From NCBI RefSeq assembly GCF_900100395.1, contig NZ_FNFB01000017.1, positions 1-64,000 of the forward strand: a DNA stretch of 64,000 nucleotides. Reading direction: 5' to 3'. This DNA comes from Nonomuraea maritima (GTDB taxonomy: Bacteria > Actinomycetota > Actinomycetes > Streptosporangiales > Streptosporangiaceae). Shown in pieces: positions 43,117-51,151 of the stretch. Position 1 is the stretch's first letter, and each line of letters begins with the position of its first letter. The notes below the pieces were generated by a model. That model was not told the origin of the DNA. It did no database searches and saw only the letters and a program-made list of their open reading frames with translations. The position numbers were made by a program, and so were the translations under genes.

Positions 43117-43250
43117 GGAGGTTGGGCGCGCAGGAGCTGCGGGCGTCGGACGTGCGGCAGCTTCGGAGGTTGGGCGCGCAGGAGCCGCGGGCGTCGGACG
43201 TGCGGCAGCTTCGGAGGTTGGGCGCGCAGGAGCCGCGGGTGTCGGCGTGC
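43117..43250. repeat. 48-bp tandem repeat
   Basis: Two full units (43117-43164, 43165-43212) and a partial third to ~43250 begin GGAGGTTGGGCGCGCAGGAG and contain CGTCGGACGTGCGGCAGCTT. They differ by one or a few bases only, so they are recent. The array lies directly after the stop of the dioxygenase gene and upstream of the ABC promoter. Not coding as far as I can see. Confidence 0.85.
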
Positions 43251-43259
43251 GTGTTCGTC

Positions 43260-44123
43260 TTACGGAAATTCATCCGCCGCGTGGTCGAGGGGTACGAGTC
43301 CGAGGGTGAACTCGATCTCCTCGTACGGGACGTCCATCTCCCACCCGTCGGTGCGCGGACGCGGCGCGATGACGAGTTCCCGCTTGACCGCGTACGCGGC
43401 GTCGGAGTCGAGGTAGGGGTCGCCGGCCAGGAACACGTGGGTGGTCAGCGGGCGGTGACCGTCGGCCGTCACCTGGTAGTGCAGGTGGGCGGGGCGCATC
43501 GGGTGGCGTCCTATCGCCCGCAGCAGCCTGCCGGCGGTGCCGTCGGTGGGCACCGGGTAACTGCTCGGCCGGATGGTGCGGAACCAGTAGCGGCCCTCGG
43601 CGTCGGCGGTGAACAGACCGCGCAGGTTGCCGGGGTGCTGCTCGTCGTCCTGGGTGTCGTACAGGCCGGTGTCGCTCGCCTGCCAGACGTCGACCCGCGC
43701 GCCGGCGAGCGGCGTGCCGTCGCAGTCGAGCACCCGTCCGTGGACGACCGTCGGCACCCCGCGTTCGCGCTCGGGCCCCGCGCTGATCCACGCGCCGAGC
43801 TCGCGCTCGGGCGCGGGTGAGTGGAACGGCCCCTCGACCGACGACGGCGTCATGCCCTCGGGGCCGTCGTTGTTGACCTGGTCGACGGCGCTGGTCAGCC
43901 CCAGCATGTCGGACAGCAGGACGAACTCGTCGCGGTCGGGTGTGCACGCCTTGCCGGTCTCGACGAGGAACGCGAGCCCGGCCAGCCATTCCTCGTCGGT
44001 GGGCCGCGTCTCATCGACGAAGGCGTGCAGGTGCGTGACGAGCGCGGAGACGAGCTCGTTGACGCGCGGGTCAGGCCCGTCGATCTGGCTCAGGACCTGT
44101 CGGAGCAGTGGTGTCACGGCCAT
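43260..44123 (-). CDS. Intradiol ring-cleavage dioxygenase (hydroxyquinol/catechol 1,2-dioxygenase type)
   Basis: 287 residues. A helical N-terminal dimerisation domain (residues 1-95) precedes the beta-sandwich with the Fe(III) ligands Tyr155 (DTGLYDTQ), Tyr189 (PSSYPVPTDG), His213 and His215 (RPAHLHYQV), with the spacing of catechol/hydroxyquinol 1,2-dioxygenases. It opens the ring of catechol-type substrates between the two hydroxyls. VHGRVLDCDGTPLAGARVDV is the conserved strand before the active site. No maleylacetate reductase or other pathway gene is next to it. Confidence 0.92.
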   Translation of the reverse strand: MAVTPLLRQVLSQIDGPDPRVNELVSALVTHLHAFVDETRPTDEEWLAGLAFLVETGKACTPDRDEFVLLSDMLGLTSAVDQVNNDGPEGMTPSSVEGPFHSPAPERELGAWISAGPERERGVPTVVHGRVLDCDGTPLAGARVDVWQASDTGLYDTQDDEQHPGNLRGLFTADAEGRYWFRTIRPSSYPVPTDGTAGRLLRAIGRHPMRPAHLHYQVTADGHRPLTTHVFLAGDPYLDSDAAYAVKRELVIAPRPRTDGWEMDVPYEEIEFTLGLVPLDHAADEFP

Positions 44124-44180
44124 CTCCTTCGTGTCGCCCGCCTCCGACAGCGTCCCACCGCGAGCCGCGCAGCGGTACGG

Positions 44181-44735
44181 TCAGCCCTCGGCCCGCAGGT
44201 CGGCCTCGACGCGGACGCCGACCTCGTCGTTGAGCTTGAGCGCGCCGAAGAAGGCGGAGTACGGCTTGATGCCCCACTTCGACTGCACGACGGTCGCGAA
44301 AGCGCGGACGTGGCCGTCGTCCAGCGAGCCCTCGATCACGCACGGCCGGGTCGTGCCGGCGAGTGACAGGTCGCCCTCGACGCGGAACGACGCAGCCGTG
44401 CCCTCGACCTTCGTCGAGCGGAACGTGATGACGGGGTGCCGCGCGACGGCGAGCACCTTCTCGCGGAGGCTCTTGTCGATCTCCATGCGGTCGGAGTCGG
44501 AGAGCGGTTTGACGCCACCCGTGCCCTCCCGCGCCTCGAGCGACCCGGCCTCGATCTCGACGGTCACCGACGAGGACGCCGGATCGTCGGGATCGACCAT
44601 GGCGACGCCGTGCCATCGGGTGGCCTCGATGGTGAGGTCGTGTCCGGCCATCGCTCCCAGCCCTGTACGGGTGGTGAGGACGACCAGCCGCCCCGATTCG
44701 GGCCCCAACGTGTAACGGCCAGCGGAAACACTCAC
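44181..44735 (-). CDS. YceI-family lipid-binding protein
   Basis: 184 residues from GTG 44735. The lipocalin-like YceI barrel begins SAGRYTLGPESGRLVVLTTR and has LGAMAGHDLTIEATRW, HPVITFRSTKVEG, FRVEGDLSLAGTTRPCVIEG and VVQSKWGIKPYSAFFGALKL. No signal peptide is present, so it is cytoplasmic, unlike E. coli YceI. Members bind isoprenoid-like lipids; the role here is unknown. Confidence 0.9.
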   Translation of the reverse strand: MSVSAGRYTLGPESGRLVVLTTRTGLGAMAGHDLTIEATRWHGVAMVDPDDPASSSVTVEIEAGSLEAREGTGGVKPLSDSDRMEIDKSLREKVLAVARHPVITFRSTKVEGTAASFRVEGDLSLAGTTRPCVIEGSLDDGHVRAFATVVQSKWGIKPYSAFFGALKLNDEVGVRVEADLRAEG

Positions 44736-44862
44736 CTCTCCAGCCTAACCACCAGGGGCCATGGCGATCACACTGGGTGACGGGTTCACACGGTACGTGT
44801 CCCCCGTGCGGGTTATCGTGGAGGCGCCGTACGGCCAGCGAGACGAGAGCGCACGGGTCGCC

Positions 44863-45339
44863 ATGGACGAGCACGTCATCACCATCCGGCAGGTCGGCGA
44901 GGCCGCCCGCCACGCGTGCGGCTGCGGGCTGCCGCTGGCCGACCGCGACGCCGCGGCGCGGCACGCCACCGACCACGGCCTGTGCCCGCGGTGTCTCGGC
45001 GCGGGCGCGCTCGCCGTCGGCCCCTTCGAGACGGGCGACTGCGACGTGTGCGGGGGTTCCGGCAGGGTGGCGGTCGAGGCGCGGGTGACCGCGAGTTTCG
45101 TGCGCGAGGTGGCCGAGTCGCTGCCCGACGAGTTCGAGCTGACCGACGTGATCGCGGCGCTCCAGGGCCGGCTGCCGCCGGGGCGCGACGGCGTGGAGAC
45201 CGTGCCGGCGGTGGCCGCTGGGCTGATCCGCTACCTGGAGGTGCAGGGCCGGATCGTGCTGTTTACCGCGCCCGACTACCTGCCGGGCGAGGGGGTGCGG
45301 CAGCGCTACGGCGATCCGCGGTGGATTCGCCTCCCTTGA
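44863..45339 (+). CDS. Small protein with two DnaJ-type CXXCXGXG zinc motifs
   Basis: 158 residues from ATG 44863; a longer reading from ATG 44761 would run through the probable promoter (GGTTATCGT near 44813). The N-terminal Cys-rich part has CPRCLGAGAL and CDVCGGSGRV, two copies of the DnaJ zinc-finger repeat, plus a CGCG pair. There is no J-domain. The C-terminal half is helical (REVAESLPDEFELTDVIAAL) and ends GDPRWIRLP. Presumably a zinc-stabilised small protein; function unknown. It precedes the permease gene on the same strand. Confidence 0.65.
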   Translation: MDEHVITIRQVGEAARHACGCGLPLADRDAAARHATDHGLCPRCLGAGALAVGPFETGDCDVCGGSGRVAVEARVTASFVREVAESLPDEFELTDVIAALQGRLPPGRDGVETVPAVAAGLIRYLEVQGRIVLFTAPDYLPGEGVRQRYGDPRWIRLP

Positions 45340-45406
45340 TAGGTTGTGGACGCTTTCCCGATCGCTGACCCCGAGGAGCGGCGTCCATGTACGAGGTTCC
45401 CCCGGC

Positions 45407-46699
45407 ATGACGGTTCTGGCCTACGTGGCGCTGGCCGTGTTCCTGGCGGCGTACGCGCTGATCGCGACGGAGAAGGTGCACCGTGTCGCGGCGGCGCTCG
45501 GCGCGGCGGGGATCATGCTGCTGATCCACGCCACCGACGCGGGCGCGGCCTTCTTCGACGACCGGACGGGCGTCGACTGGAACGTCATCTTCCTGCTGCT
45601 CGGCATGATGATCATCGTCGGGGTGCTGAAACAGACCGGGGTCTTCGAGTACCTCGCCATCTGGGCGGCCAAGCGCGCCAGGGGACGGCCGTTCCGGCTG
45701 ATGGCGCTGCTCGTCCTGATCACGGCGGGCGCCTCTGCCATGCTGGACAACGTCACGACCGTGCTGCTGATCGCGCCCGTGACGTTCCTCGTGTGCGAGC
45801 GGCTGGCACTGTCCGTGGCGCCGTTCCTGATCGCCGAGGCCATGGCGTCCAACATCGGCGGCGCCGCCACCCTGGTCGGCGACCCGCCGAACATCATCAT
45901 CGCCAGCCGCGGCGGGCTGACCTTCAACGACTTCCTCGTCCACATGGCCCCGCTCATCGTGGTGCTGATCGCGGTGTTCCTGGGGCTGTGCCGGTGGCTG
46001 TTCAGGAAGTCGTTCCGGTACGACCCCGACCGCGCCGCCGAGATCATGGCGCTCAACGAGCGCGAGGCCATCGCCGACCGCCGGCTGCTGTGGCAGTCGC
46101 TGACCGTGCTCGCCCTGGTCATGGTCGCGTTCGTGCTGCACCCCGTGCTGCACTACGAGCCCTCCGTCGTCGCGTTGCTGGGCGCCGGGGTGCTGGTCGC
46201 GGCCACGAAGGTGACCACCGAGGAGGCCATCGCCGAGGTCGAGTGGCCGACGCTGGTGTTCTTCTGCGGGCTGTTCGTCATGGTCGGCGCGCTGGTCGAG
46301 ACGGGCGTCATCGGCCAGGTGTCGAAGGCGGTGGCCGAGGCCACGCACGGACAGCTCGGCCTCACCACGATGCTGCTGCTGTGGGGCTCCGCGGCCCTGT
46401 CGGCGGTGGTGGACAACATCCCGTACGTCGCCACGATGAGCCCGATCGTCCACGACCTCGTCCAGGCGAACGGCGGCGACGGGCCGGCACAGGTGCTGTG
46501 GTGGGCCCTCGCCATCGGCGCCGACCTGGGCGGCAACGCCACGGCGGTGGGGGCGGCGGCCAACGTCGTCATCATCGGCATCGCCGCCCGCAACGGCACC
46601 CCCATCTCGTTCTGGCAGTTCACCCGGTACGGCATCGTCGTCACCCTGGTGACCGTGGCGATCTCGACGCCGTACCTGTTGCTGCGCTACCTCATCTGA
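45407..46699 (+). CDS. ArsB/NhaD-type (SLC13-like) ion permease
   Basis: 430 residues from ATG 45407, 12-13 membrane helices. Conserved re-entrant segments of the ion transporter superfamily are visible: ASAMLDNVTTVLLIAPVTFL and MASNIGGAATLVGDPPNIII in the first half, ALSAVVDNIPYVATMSPIVH and GADLGGNATAVGAAANVVII in the second. These match NhaD/ArsB/citrate-type carriers. It likely moves an anion or acts as a Na+/H+ antiporter; the sequence alone does not decide. A 7-codon upstream ORF overlaps its start. Confidence 0.9.
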   Translation: MTVLAYVALAVFLAAYALIATEKVHRVAAALGAAGIMLLIHATDAGAAFFDDRTGVDWNVIFLLLGMMIIVGVLKQTGVFEYLAIWAAKRARGRPFRLMALLVLITAGASAMLDNVTTVLLIAPVTFLVCERLALSVAPFLIAEAMASNIGGAATLVGDPPNIIIASRGGLTFNDFLVHMAPLIVVLIAVFLGLCRWLFRKSFRYDPDRAAEIMALNEREAIADRRLLWQSLTVLALVMVAFVLHPVLHYEPSVVALLGAGVLVAATKVTTEEAIAEVEWPTLVFFCGLFVMVGALVETGVIGQVSKAVAEATHGQLGLTTMLLLWGSAALSAVVDNIPYVATMSPIVHDLVQANGGDGPAQVLWWALAIGADLGGNATAVGAAANVVIIGIAARNGTPISFWQFTRYGIVVTLVTVAISTPYLLLRYLI

Positions 46700-47150
46700 C
46701 CGGGAGCACGTCGACGCCGCGGTCGGCCTCGCTCCTGCGGCCGATGACGCGCCGCTCGGACTCGTCGATGCGCAGGTCGTTGATGCTGGCCTCGCGCCGC
46801 CGCATGAGGCCCTCCTCGTCGAACTCCCACAGCTCGTTGCCGTAGCTGCGCCACCACTGGCCCGTGGCGTCGTGACACTCGTACTGGAAGCGGACGGCGA
46901 TGCGGTTGTCGGACCACGACCACAGCTGCTTGCGCAGGGCGTAGTCGAGCTCGTGGTCCCACTTGCGGCGCAGGAAGGCCCTGATCTCGTCGCGTCCGGT
47001 GACGAACTCGTCGCGGTTGCGCCAGACGGAGTCGACCGAGTACGCCTGCGCGACGACGTCGGGGTCGCACGTGTTCCAGGCGTCCTCGGCTGACTGGACC
47101 TTGATGAGGGCGGTCTCCTCGGTGAACGGCGGCACCGGCGGACGGGTCAT
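46692..47150 (-). CDS. DUF1348/NTF2-like protein
   Basis: 152 residues from ATG 47150. The SnoaL/NTF2-like fold of the DUF1348 family is seen in LIKVQSAEDAWNTCDPDVVA, YSVDSVWRNRDEFVTGRDEI, FLRRKWDHELDYALRKQLWS, IAVRFQYECHDATGQWWRSY and NELWEFDEEGLMRRREASIN. Bacterial members are of unknown function. It overlaps the end of the permease gene by 8 bases (convergent) and lies just downstream of the molybdenum hydroxylase operon. Confidence 0.88.
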   Translation of the reverse strand: MTRPPVPPFTEETALIKVQSAEDAWNTCDPDVVAQAYSVDSVWRNRDEFVTGRDEIRAFLRRKWDHELDYALRKQLWSWSDNRIAVRFQYECHDATGQWWRSYGNELWEFDEEGLMRRREASINDLRIDESERRVIGRRSEADRGVDVLPVR

Positions 47151-47191
47151 GGCGGCTTCCTCGCAGGTCGGAAATGGTTCTCCGACCTGTT

Positions 47192-49429
47192 CTACAGCAG
47201 CTTGTCGAGCGTGATCGGCAGGTCGGCGACCCGTTTCCCGGTGGCGTGCCGCACGGCGTTGGCCACCGCGGCGGGCACGCCCGTGACGCCGACCTCGCCC
47301 ACGCCGAGCAGTCCGAGGGGCGTGGTCGGGTCGGGGTCGTCCAGGCAGTGCACGTCGATGCGGGGGACGTCGGCGTGCACGGGCACGTGGTACTCCGACA
47401 GGCTCGCGTTCACGACCCGGCCGGTACGCGGGTCGACCAGCGTCTGCTCCGACAGCGCCATGCCGAGGCCCATGACGATGCCGCCGCGCAGCTGGCCGGC
47501 CGCCGTCTTGGCGTTGATCACCCGGCCGACGTCGAAGACGCCGAGCCAGCGCGACACCCGTACCTCGCCGGTGTCGGCGTCGACGCGTACCTCGCAGAAG
47601 TGCGCCCCCGAGGCTCCGTGCACCCACCGCCTGCCGTCGCGGGCGCTGCGCGCCAGGAAGTTCACCCAGCCGTCCTTGACCGCCGCCTCCACGTGGTCGC
47701 GGCCGGCCCCGGCGAGGATCTCGGCGTACGTCCGGCCGCCGCCGCCGTGGAACAGGCCGCCGTCGCGGGCCTGCACGTCGCCGATCGCGCGCCCGCGCAG
47801 CGGCGGACCGGCCAGCGCGAGCAGTTGCCGCTTGAGCTTGTCGCAGGCGGCCAGCACGCTCGCGGCGGCGCTCGCGGTCTGGCCGGATCCGGCCGCGATG
47901 GGGCCCGCGGGCAGGTCGGAGTCGCCCACCTCGACGCGTACGGACTCGAGTGGCACGCCGAGCTGGTCGGCGGCGATCTGGCGCTGGACGGTGGCCGCGC
48001 CGACCCCGATCTCGTGCAGTCCGCAGCGGACCACGACGGCGCCGTCCGCGCCCATCCGCACGGTGACACTCGCCGGGAAGCGGATCGGCTGGTGGTAGGC
48101 CGTGGCCACGCCCATGCCGACCAGCCACCGTCCGTCCCGCATGGCCCCGGCGCGCGGGTCGCGCTCCCGCCAGCCGAACCGCTCGGTCCCCAGCGCGTAC
48201 GCCTCGCGCAGCATGCGGTGGGAGAACGCCTTGCCGGTGAGCGGGTCGCGTTCGGGTTCGTTGCGCATGCGCAGCTCGATCGGGTCCATGTCGAGCCGCC
48301 AGGCGAGCTCGTCCACGGCCGACTCCAGCGCGAACGTGCCGACGGCCTCGCCCGGCGCCCGCATGGCGGTGGGCGGCACCAGGTCGAGGTGGACGACGTT
48401 CTGGCGCAGGTGGACGGTCTCGGCCGCGTACAGGTGGCGGGAGGCGGAGGTGACCTGCTCGGGCATGCCGCCGGAGCGGGCCACGCTGGTGTGGACGAGC
48501 GCCGTCAGCCGCCCGTCGCGGTCGGCGCCGAGCGCCACCCGCTGCGTGGTCGGCGTGCGCCCTCCGACGGTGCGGTAGACGCTCTCGCGGGTGAGCGCGA
48601 GCCGCACGGCACGGCCGGTCGCCCGCGCGGCGAGCACCGCGAGCAGCGTGCCGGCCCAGACCATGCCCTTGCCGCCGAACCCGCCGCCCACGTACGGGGC
48701 GAGCACCCGGATGTCGCGCTCGGGCACCCCGAACCGCATGGCGAGGTGCTTGCGCACGAAGGCGATGGACTGCGTGCCGTCGTGCACGGTCAGCCGGTTC
48801 CCGTTCCAGACGGCGGTCGTGGCGTGCGGCTCGATCGCGTTGTGGTTGTACGGCGGCGTGACGAAGCGCAGGTCGACCGAGACGGGCGCGACGGCCAGCG
48901 CGGCGTTCGCGTCGCCCTTGTCGGCGGCGCTGGAGAACATCGCGTTGCCCTTCTGCGGGACGGCCTTCGGCTCCTCGGCGGCGAAGTCGACCGCGGCGGG
49001 CAGCTCCTCGTACGTCGCGCGCACCAGCGACGCCGCGTGCCGGGCCGCCGCGGGCGTCTCGGCCACCACGACCGCGATCGGCTGGCCGTCCCAGTGCACC
49101 TCGTCGGTGGCGAGGTAGTTGACCGACGAGCCCTTGACGAACGAACCGAGGCTGAACCTCTTCACCGGACGCATCCGGGGAGCGTTCTCGTGGGTGAGCA
49201 CGTCGATCACGCCGCGCACGGCGCGGGCCGCCTCGGTGTCCAGCGCGGTGACGCGGCCCCGCGCGACGGTGGCGTGCACCAGGGCGGCGTGCGCGAGGCC
49301 GGGGTAGTCGTGGTCGGCGGCGTACTTGGCCTCGCCGGTGGCCTTGGCCGGGCCGTCGACCCGGTCGAGCGGGCGGCCGACGTTCGGGACGGTCTCCGTC
49401 CTGACGGCCTCGGCGACGTCCGTGCTCAT
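47192..49429 (-). CDS. Xanthine dehydrogenase-family molybdopterin-binding subunit
   Basis: 745 residues. The N-terminal domain (VGRPLDRVDGPAKATGEAKY) is followed by the Mo-cofactor domain: YVGGGFGGKG, MRAPGEAVGTFALESAVDEL, the pyranopterin-binding ATAYHQPIRF region and the catalytic Glu in LLGVGEVGVTGVPAAVANAV near the C terminus. It hydroxylates aldehydes or N-heterocycles. ATG 49429 overlaps the stop of the FAD subunit gene (ATGA). It is the last of three coupled subunit genes. No signal peptide: cytoplasmic. Confidence 0.93.
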   Translation of the reverse strand: MSTDVAEAVRTETVPNVGRPLDRVDGPAKATGEAKYAADHDYPGLAHAALVHATVARGRVTALDTEAARAVRGVIDVLTHENAPRMRPVKRFSLGSFVKGSSVNYLATDEVHWDGQPIAVVVAETPAAARHAASLVRATYEELPAAVDFAAEEPKAVPQKGNAMFSSAADKGDANAALAVAPVSVDLRFVTPPYNHNAIEPHATTAVWNGNRLTVHDGTQSIAFVRKHLAMRFGVPERDIRVLAPYVGGGFGGKGMVWAGTLLAVLAARATGRAVRLALTRESVYRTVGGRTPTTQRVALGADRDGRLTALVHTSVARSGGMPEQVTSASRHLYAAETVHLRQNVVHLDLVPPTAMRAPGEAVGTFALESAVDELAWRLDMDPIELRMRNEPERDPLTGKAFSHRMLREAYALGTERFGWRERDPRAGAMRDGRWLVGMGVATAYHQPIRFPASVTVRMGADGAVVVRCGLHEIGVGAATVQRQIAADQLGVPLESVRVEVGDSDLPAGPIAAGSGQTASAAASVLAACDKLKRQLLALAGPPLRGRAIGDVQARDGGLFHGGGGRTYAEILAGAGRDHVEAAVKDGWVNFLARSARDGRRWVHGASGAHFCEVRVDADTGEVRVSRWLGVFDVGRVINAKTAAGQLRGGIVMGLGMALSEQTLVDPRTGRVVNASLSEYHVPVHADVPRIDVHCLDDPDPTTPLGLLGVGEVGVTGVPAAVANAVRHATGKRVADLPITLDKLL

Positions 49430-50421
49430 CCGGCGTCCTCCTCCCTGGCCAGCTCTCTCAGCGTGGCGGCGATGGTGGCGGTGGCGAGTGCGGTCTTGAA
49501 CGCGTTGCCCGGCCGTACGGTCGCGGCGGCCAGCTCGGCCTCGGCGGCGCGGCGGAAGGCCGCCTCGTCGGCGGCCCCGCCGAGCAGCGCCTCCTCGGCC
49601 GCGCGGGCCCGCCACGGCTTGGCGCCGACGCCGCCGAGCGCGAGCCGCACCCCGGCCACCGCGCCGTCGCGCACCTCCAGCGCCGCCGCCACGGAGACGA
49701 GCGCGAACGCGTACGACGCCCGGTCACGGACCTTGCGGTAGCGGGACCGGGCCGCCACCGGGAGGGCGGGCAGCTCGACCGCGGTGATCAGCTCGTCGGG
49801 GGCCAGCGCGGTCTCGTTCTGCGGGGTGTCGCCGGGCAGCAGGTGGAACTCGCCGATCGGGATCCGCCGGTCGCCGCGCACGCTGCGCACCTCGACGACG
49901 GCGTCCAGCGCGGCCAGCGCCACGCACATGTCGGACGGGTGCGCCGCGATGCAGCTCCCGCTCACGCCGAGGACGGCGTGCCCGCGCGTGAACCCGTCGA
50001 GCGCGTCGCACCCGGCGCCCGGCTCGCGCTTGTTGCAGGCAGCGGCCGCGTCGTAGAAGTACGCGCACCGGGTGCGCTGCAGCAGGTTGCCGCCGACGGT
50101 CGCCATGTTGCGCAGCTGGGGCGAGGCCCCGGCGAGCAGCGCCTGCGACAGCATCGGGTAGCGGGCGCGGATTCGCGGGTCGGCGGCCAGGACGCTGTTG
50201 CGGACGAGCGCGCCGATCCGCAGCCCGCCGTCCGGCAGGTCGTCCACGGCGTCGAGGGGCAGGCCGGTGACGTCGATGACGGTGTCGGGACGTTCGACGC
50301 CCTCGCGCATCAGGTCGACCAGGTTCGTGCCGCCGCCGAGGAACTTGGCGCCCGGCTCGGTGGCGACGGCCCGCAGCGCGGCCTCGACGTCGGCGGGCTT
50401 GACGTAGGCGAACGGCTTCAT
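49426..50421 (-). CDS. Xanthine dehydrogenase-family FAD-binding subunit
   Basis: 331 residues. FAD-binding signatures are AKFLGGGTNLVDLMREGV (residues 25-42) and LRNMATVGGNLLQRTRCAYF (about 104-123), then GCDALDGFTRGHAVLGVSGS, typical of CutM/XdhB-type subunits. The C-terminal CO-dehydrogenase flavoprotein domain has LALGGVGAKPWRA. It carries electrons from the 2Fe-2S subunit. ATGA overlaps join it to both neighbours. Confidence 0.93.
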   Translation of the reverse strand: MKPFAYVKPADVEAALRAVATEPGAKFLGGGTNLVDLMREGVERPDTVIDVTGLPLDAVDDLPDGGLRIGALVRNSVLAADPRIRARYPMLSQALLAGASPQLRNMATVGGNLLQRTRCAYFYDAAAACNKREPGAGCDALDGFTRGHAVLGVSGSCIAAHPSDMCVALAALDAVVEVRSVRGDRRIPIGEFHLLPGDTPQNETALAPDELITAVELPALPVAARSRYRKVRDRASYAFALVSVAAALEVRDGAVAGVRLALGGVGAKPWRARAAEEALLGGAADEAAFRRAAEAELAAATVRPGNAFKTALATATIAATLRELAREEDAG

Positions 50422-50900
50422 CGGGCGTCCCGCGCGGCGACGTCGGCGATGGCGTCGAGGATGCCGTTGTAGGCGCCGCAGCGGCACAGGTTGCCGCTCA
50501 TCCGTTCCCTGATCTCGTCGTCGGTGAGCCCTTCCGCGGCGACGGACGAGGGCATGCCGGCGGCGTACTCGCTGAGCATGCCGATCGCGGAGCAGATCTG
50601 GCCGGGCGTGCAGTAGCCGCACTGGAGTCCGTCGTGGCGGACGAACGCCTCCCGCAGCGGGTGGTCGGCCCCTTCGACCGTGGTGATCTCGCGGCCGTCG
50701 TACTGGACGGCGAGAGCGAGGCAGGAGACGATCCTGACGCCGTCGACCAGGACCGTGCACGCGCCGCAGGCGCCCTGCTCGCAGCCCTTCTTGGGGCCGG
50801 TCAGCCCGAGCTTGTCGCGTAACGTGTCGAGCAGGCCGGCCCACGGCTCGACGTCGAGCGACTCGGGCGAGCCATTCACCTTCATCCGTAACTCGGGCAA
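50418..50900 (-). CDS. Xanthine dehydrogenase-family 2Fe-2S subunit
   Basis: 160 residues from TTG 50900, which has an excellent GGGAGG six bases upstream; ATG 50885 has none. The plant-type cluster loop is GCEQGACGACTVLVDG with further Cys in VSCLAL. The second cluster domain has CGYCTPGQ and GNLCRCGAYNGI. It is the first gene of the three-subunit operon (FeS, FAD, Mo), reading from a promoter shared with or close to the divergent LacI gene. Confidence 0.92.
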   Translation of the reverse strand: MPELRMKVNGSPESLDVEPWAGLLDTLRDKLGLTGPKKGCEQGACGACTVLVDGVRIVSCLALAVQYDGREITTVEGADHPLREAFVRHDGLQCGYCTPGQICSAIGMLSEYAAGMPSSVAAEGLTDDEIRERMSGNLCRCGAYNGILDAIADVAARDAR

Positions 50901-51062
50901 GACCGTCCTCCCGGAATTCGATGTCACGCCGGACGCTAACAGAACTCCGTTCCGGTGTGATCCCCGATCGGCGGCCGGACGCGCATGGTCGCGGGGGCCA
51001 CCGGGTCCGTCCGCCTGCTGCGGGTCTGTGCCCCCGCTCATGACCGCACTCCTGTACTTAAA

Positions 51063-51147
51063 GGTTTTCGGAAACCTGGAAGAAACCTAAGGGCATGTCA
51101 ATGGGTGCTAACCTTGCCTGCTAGTGACTTCACCGAAAAGGGTTTCG
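51063..51147. promoter_or_regulatory. Two LacI-type palindromes ahead of the LacI gene
   Basis: GGTTTTCGGAAACC (51063-51076; arms GGTTT/AAACC) and CGAAAAGGGTTTCG (51134-51147; arms CGAAA/TTTCG). The second is five bases before ATG 51152. Their spacing and GAAA/TTTC-like arms fit LacI-family operators; autoregulation is likely, with possible control of the divergent molybdenum hydroxylase operon. Confidence 0.65.
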
Positions 51148-51151
51148 AAAT

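Noticed and set aside
41193..43820. 875-residue antisense ORF over the first ABC subunit and the dioxygenase gene
   Set aside because: Antisense shadow spanning two real genes and a minisatellite; no recognisable domain.
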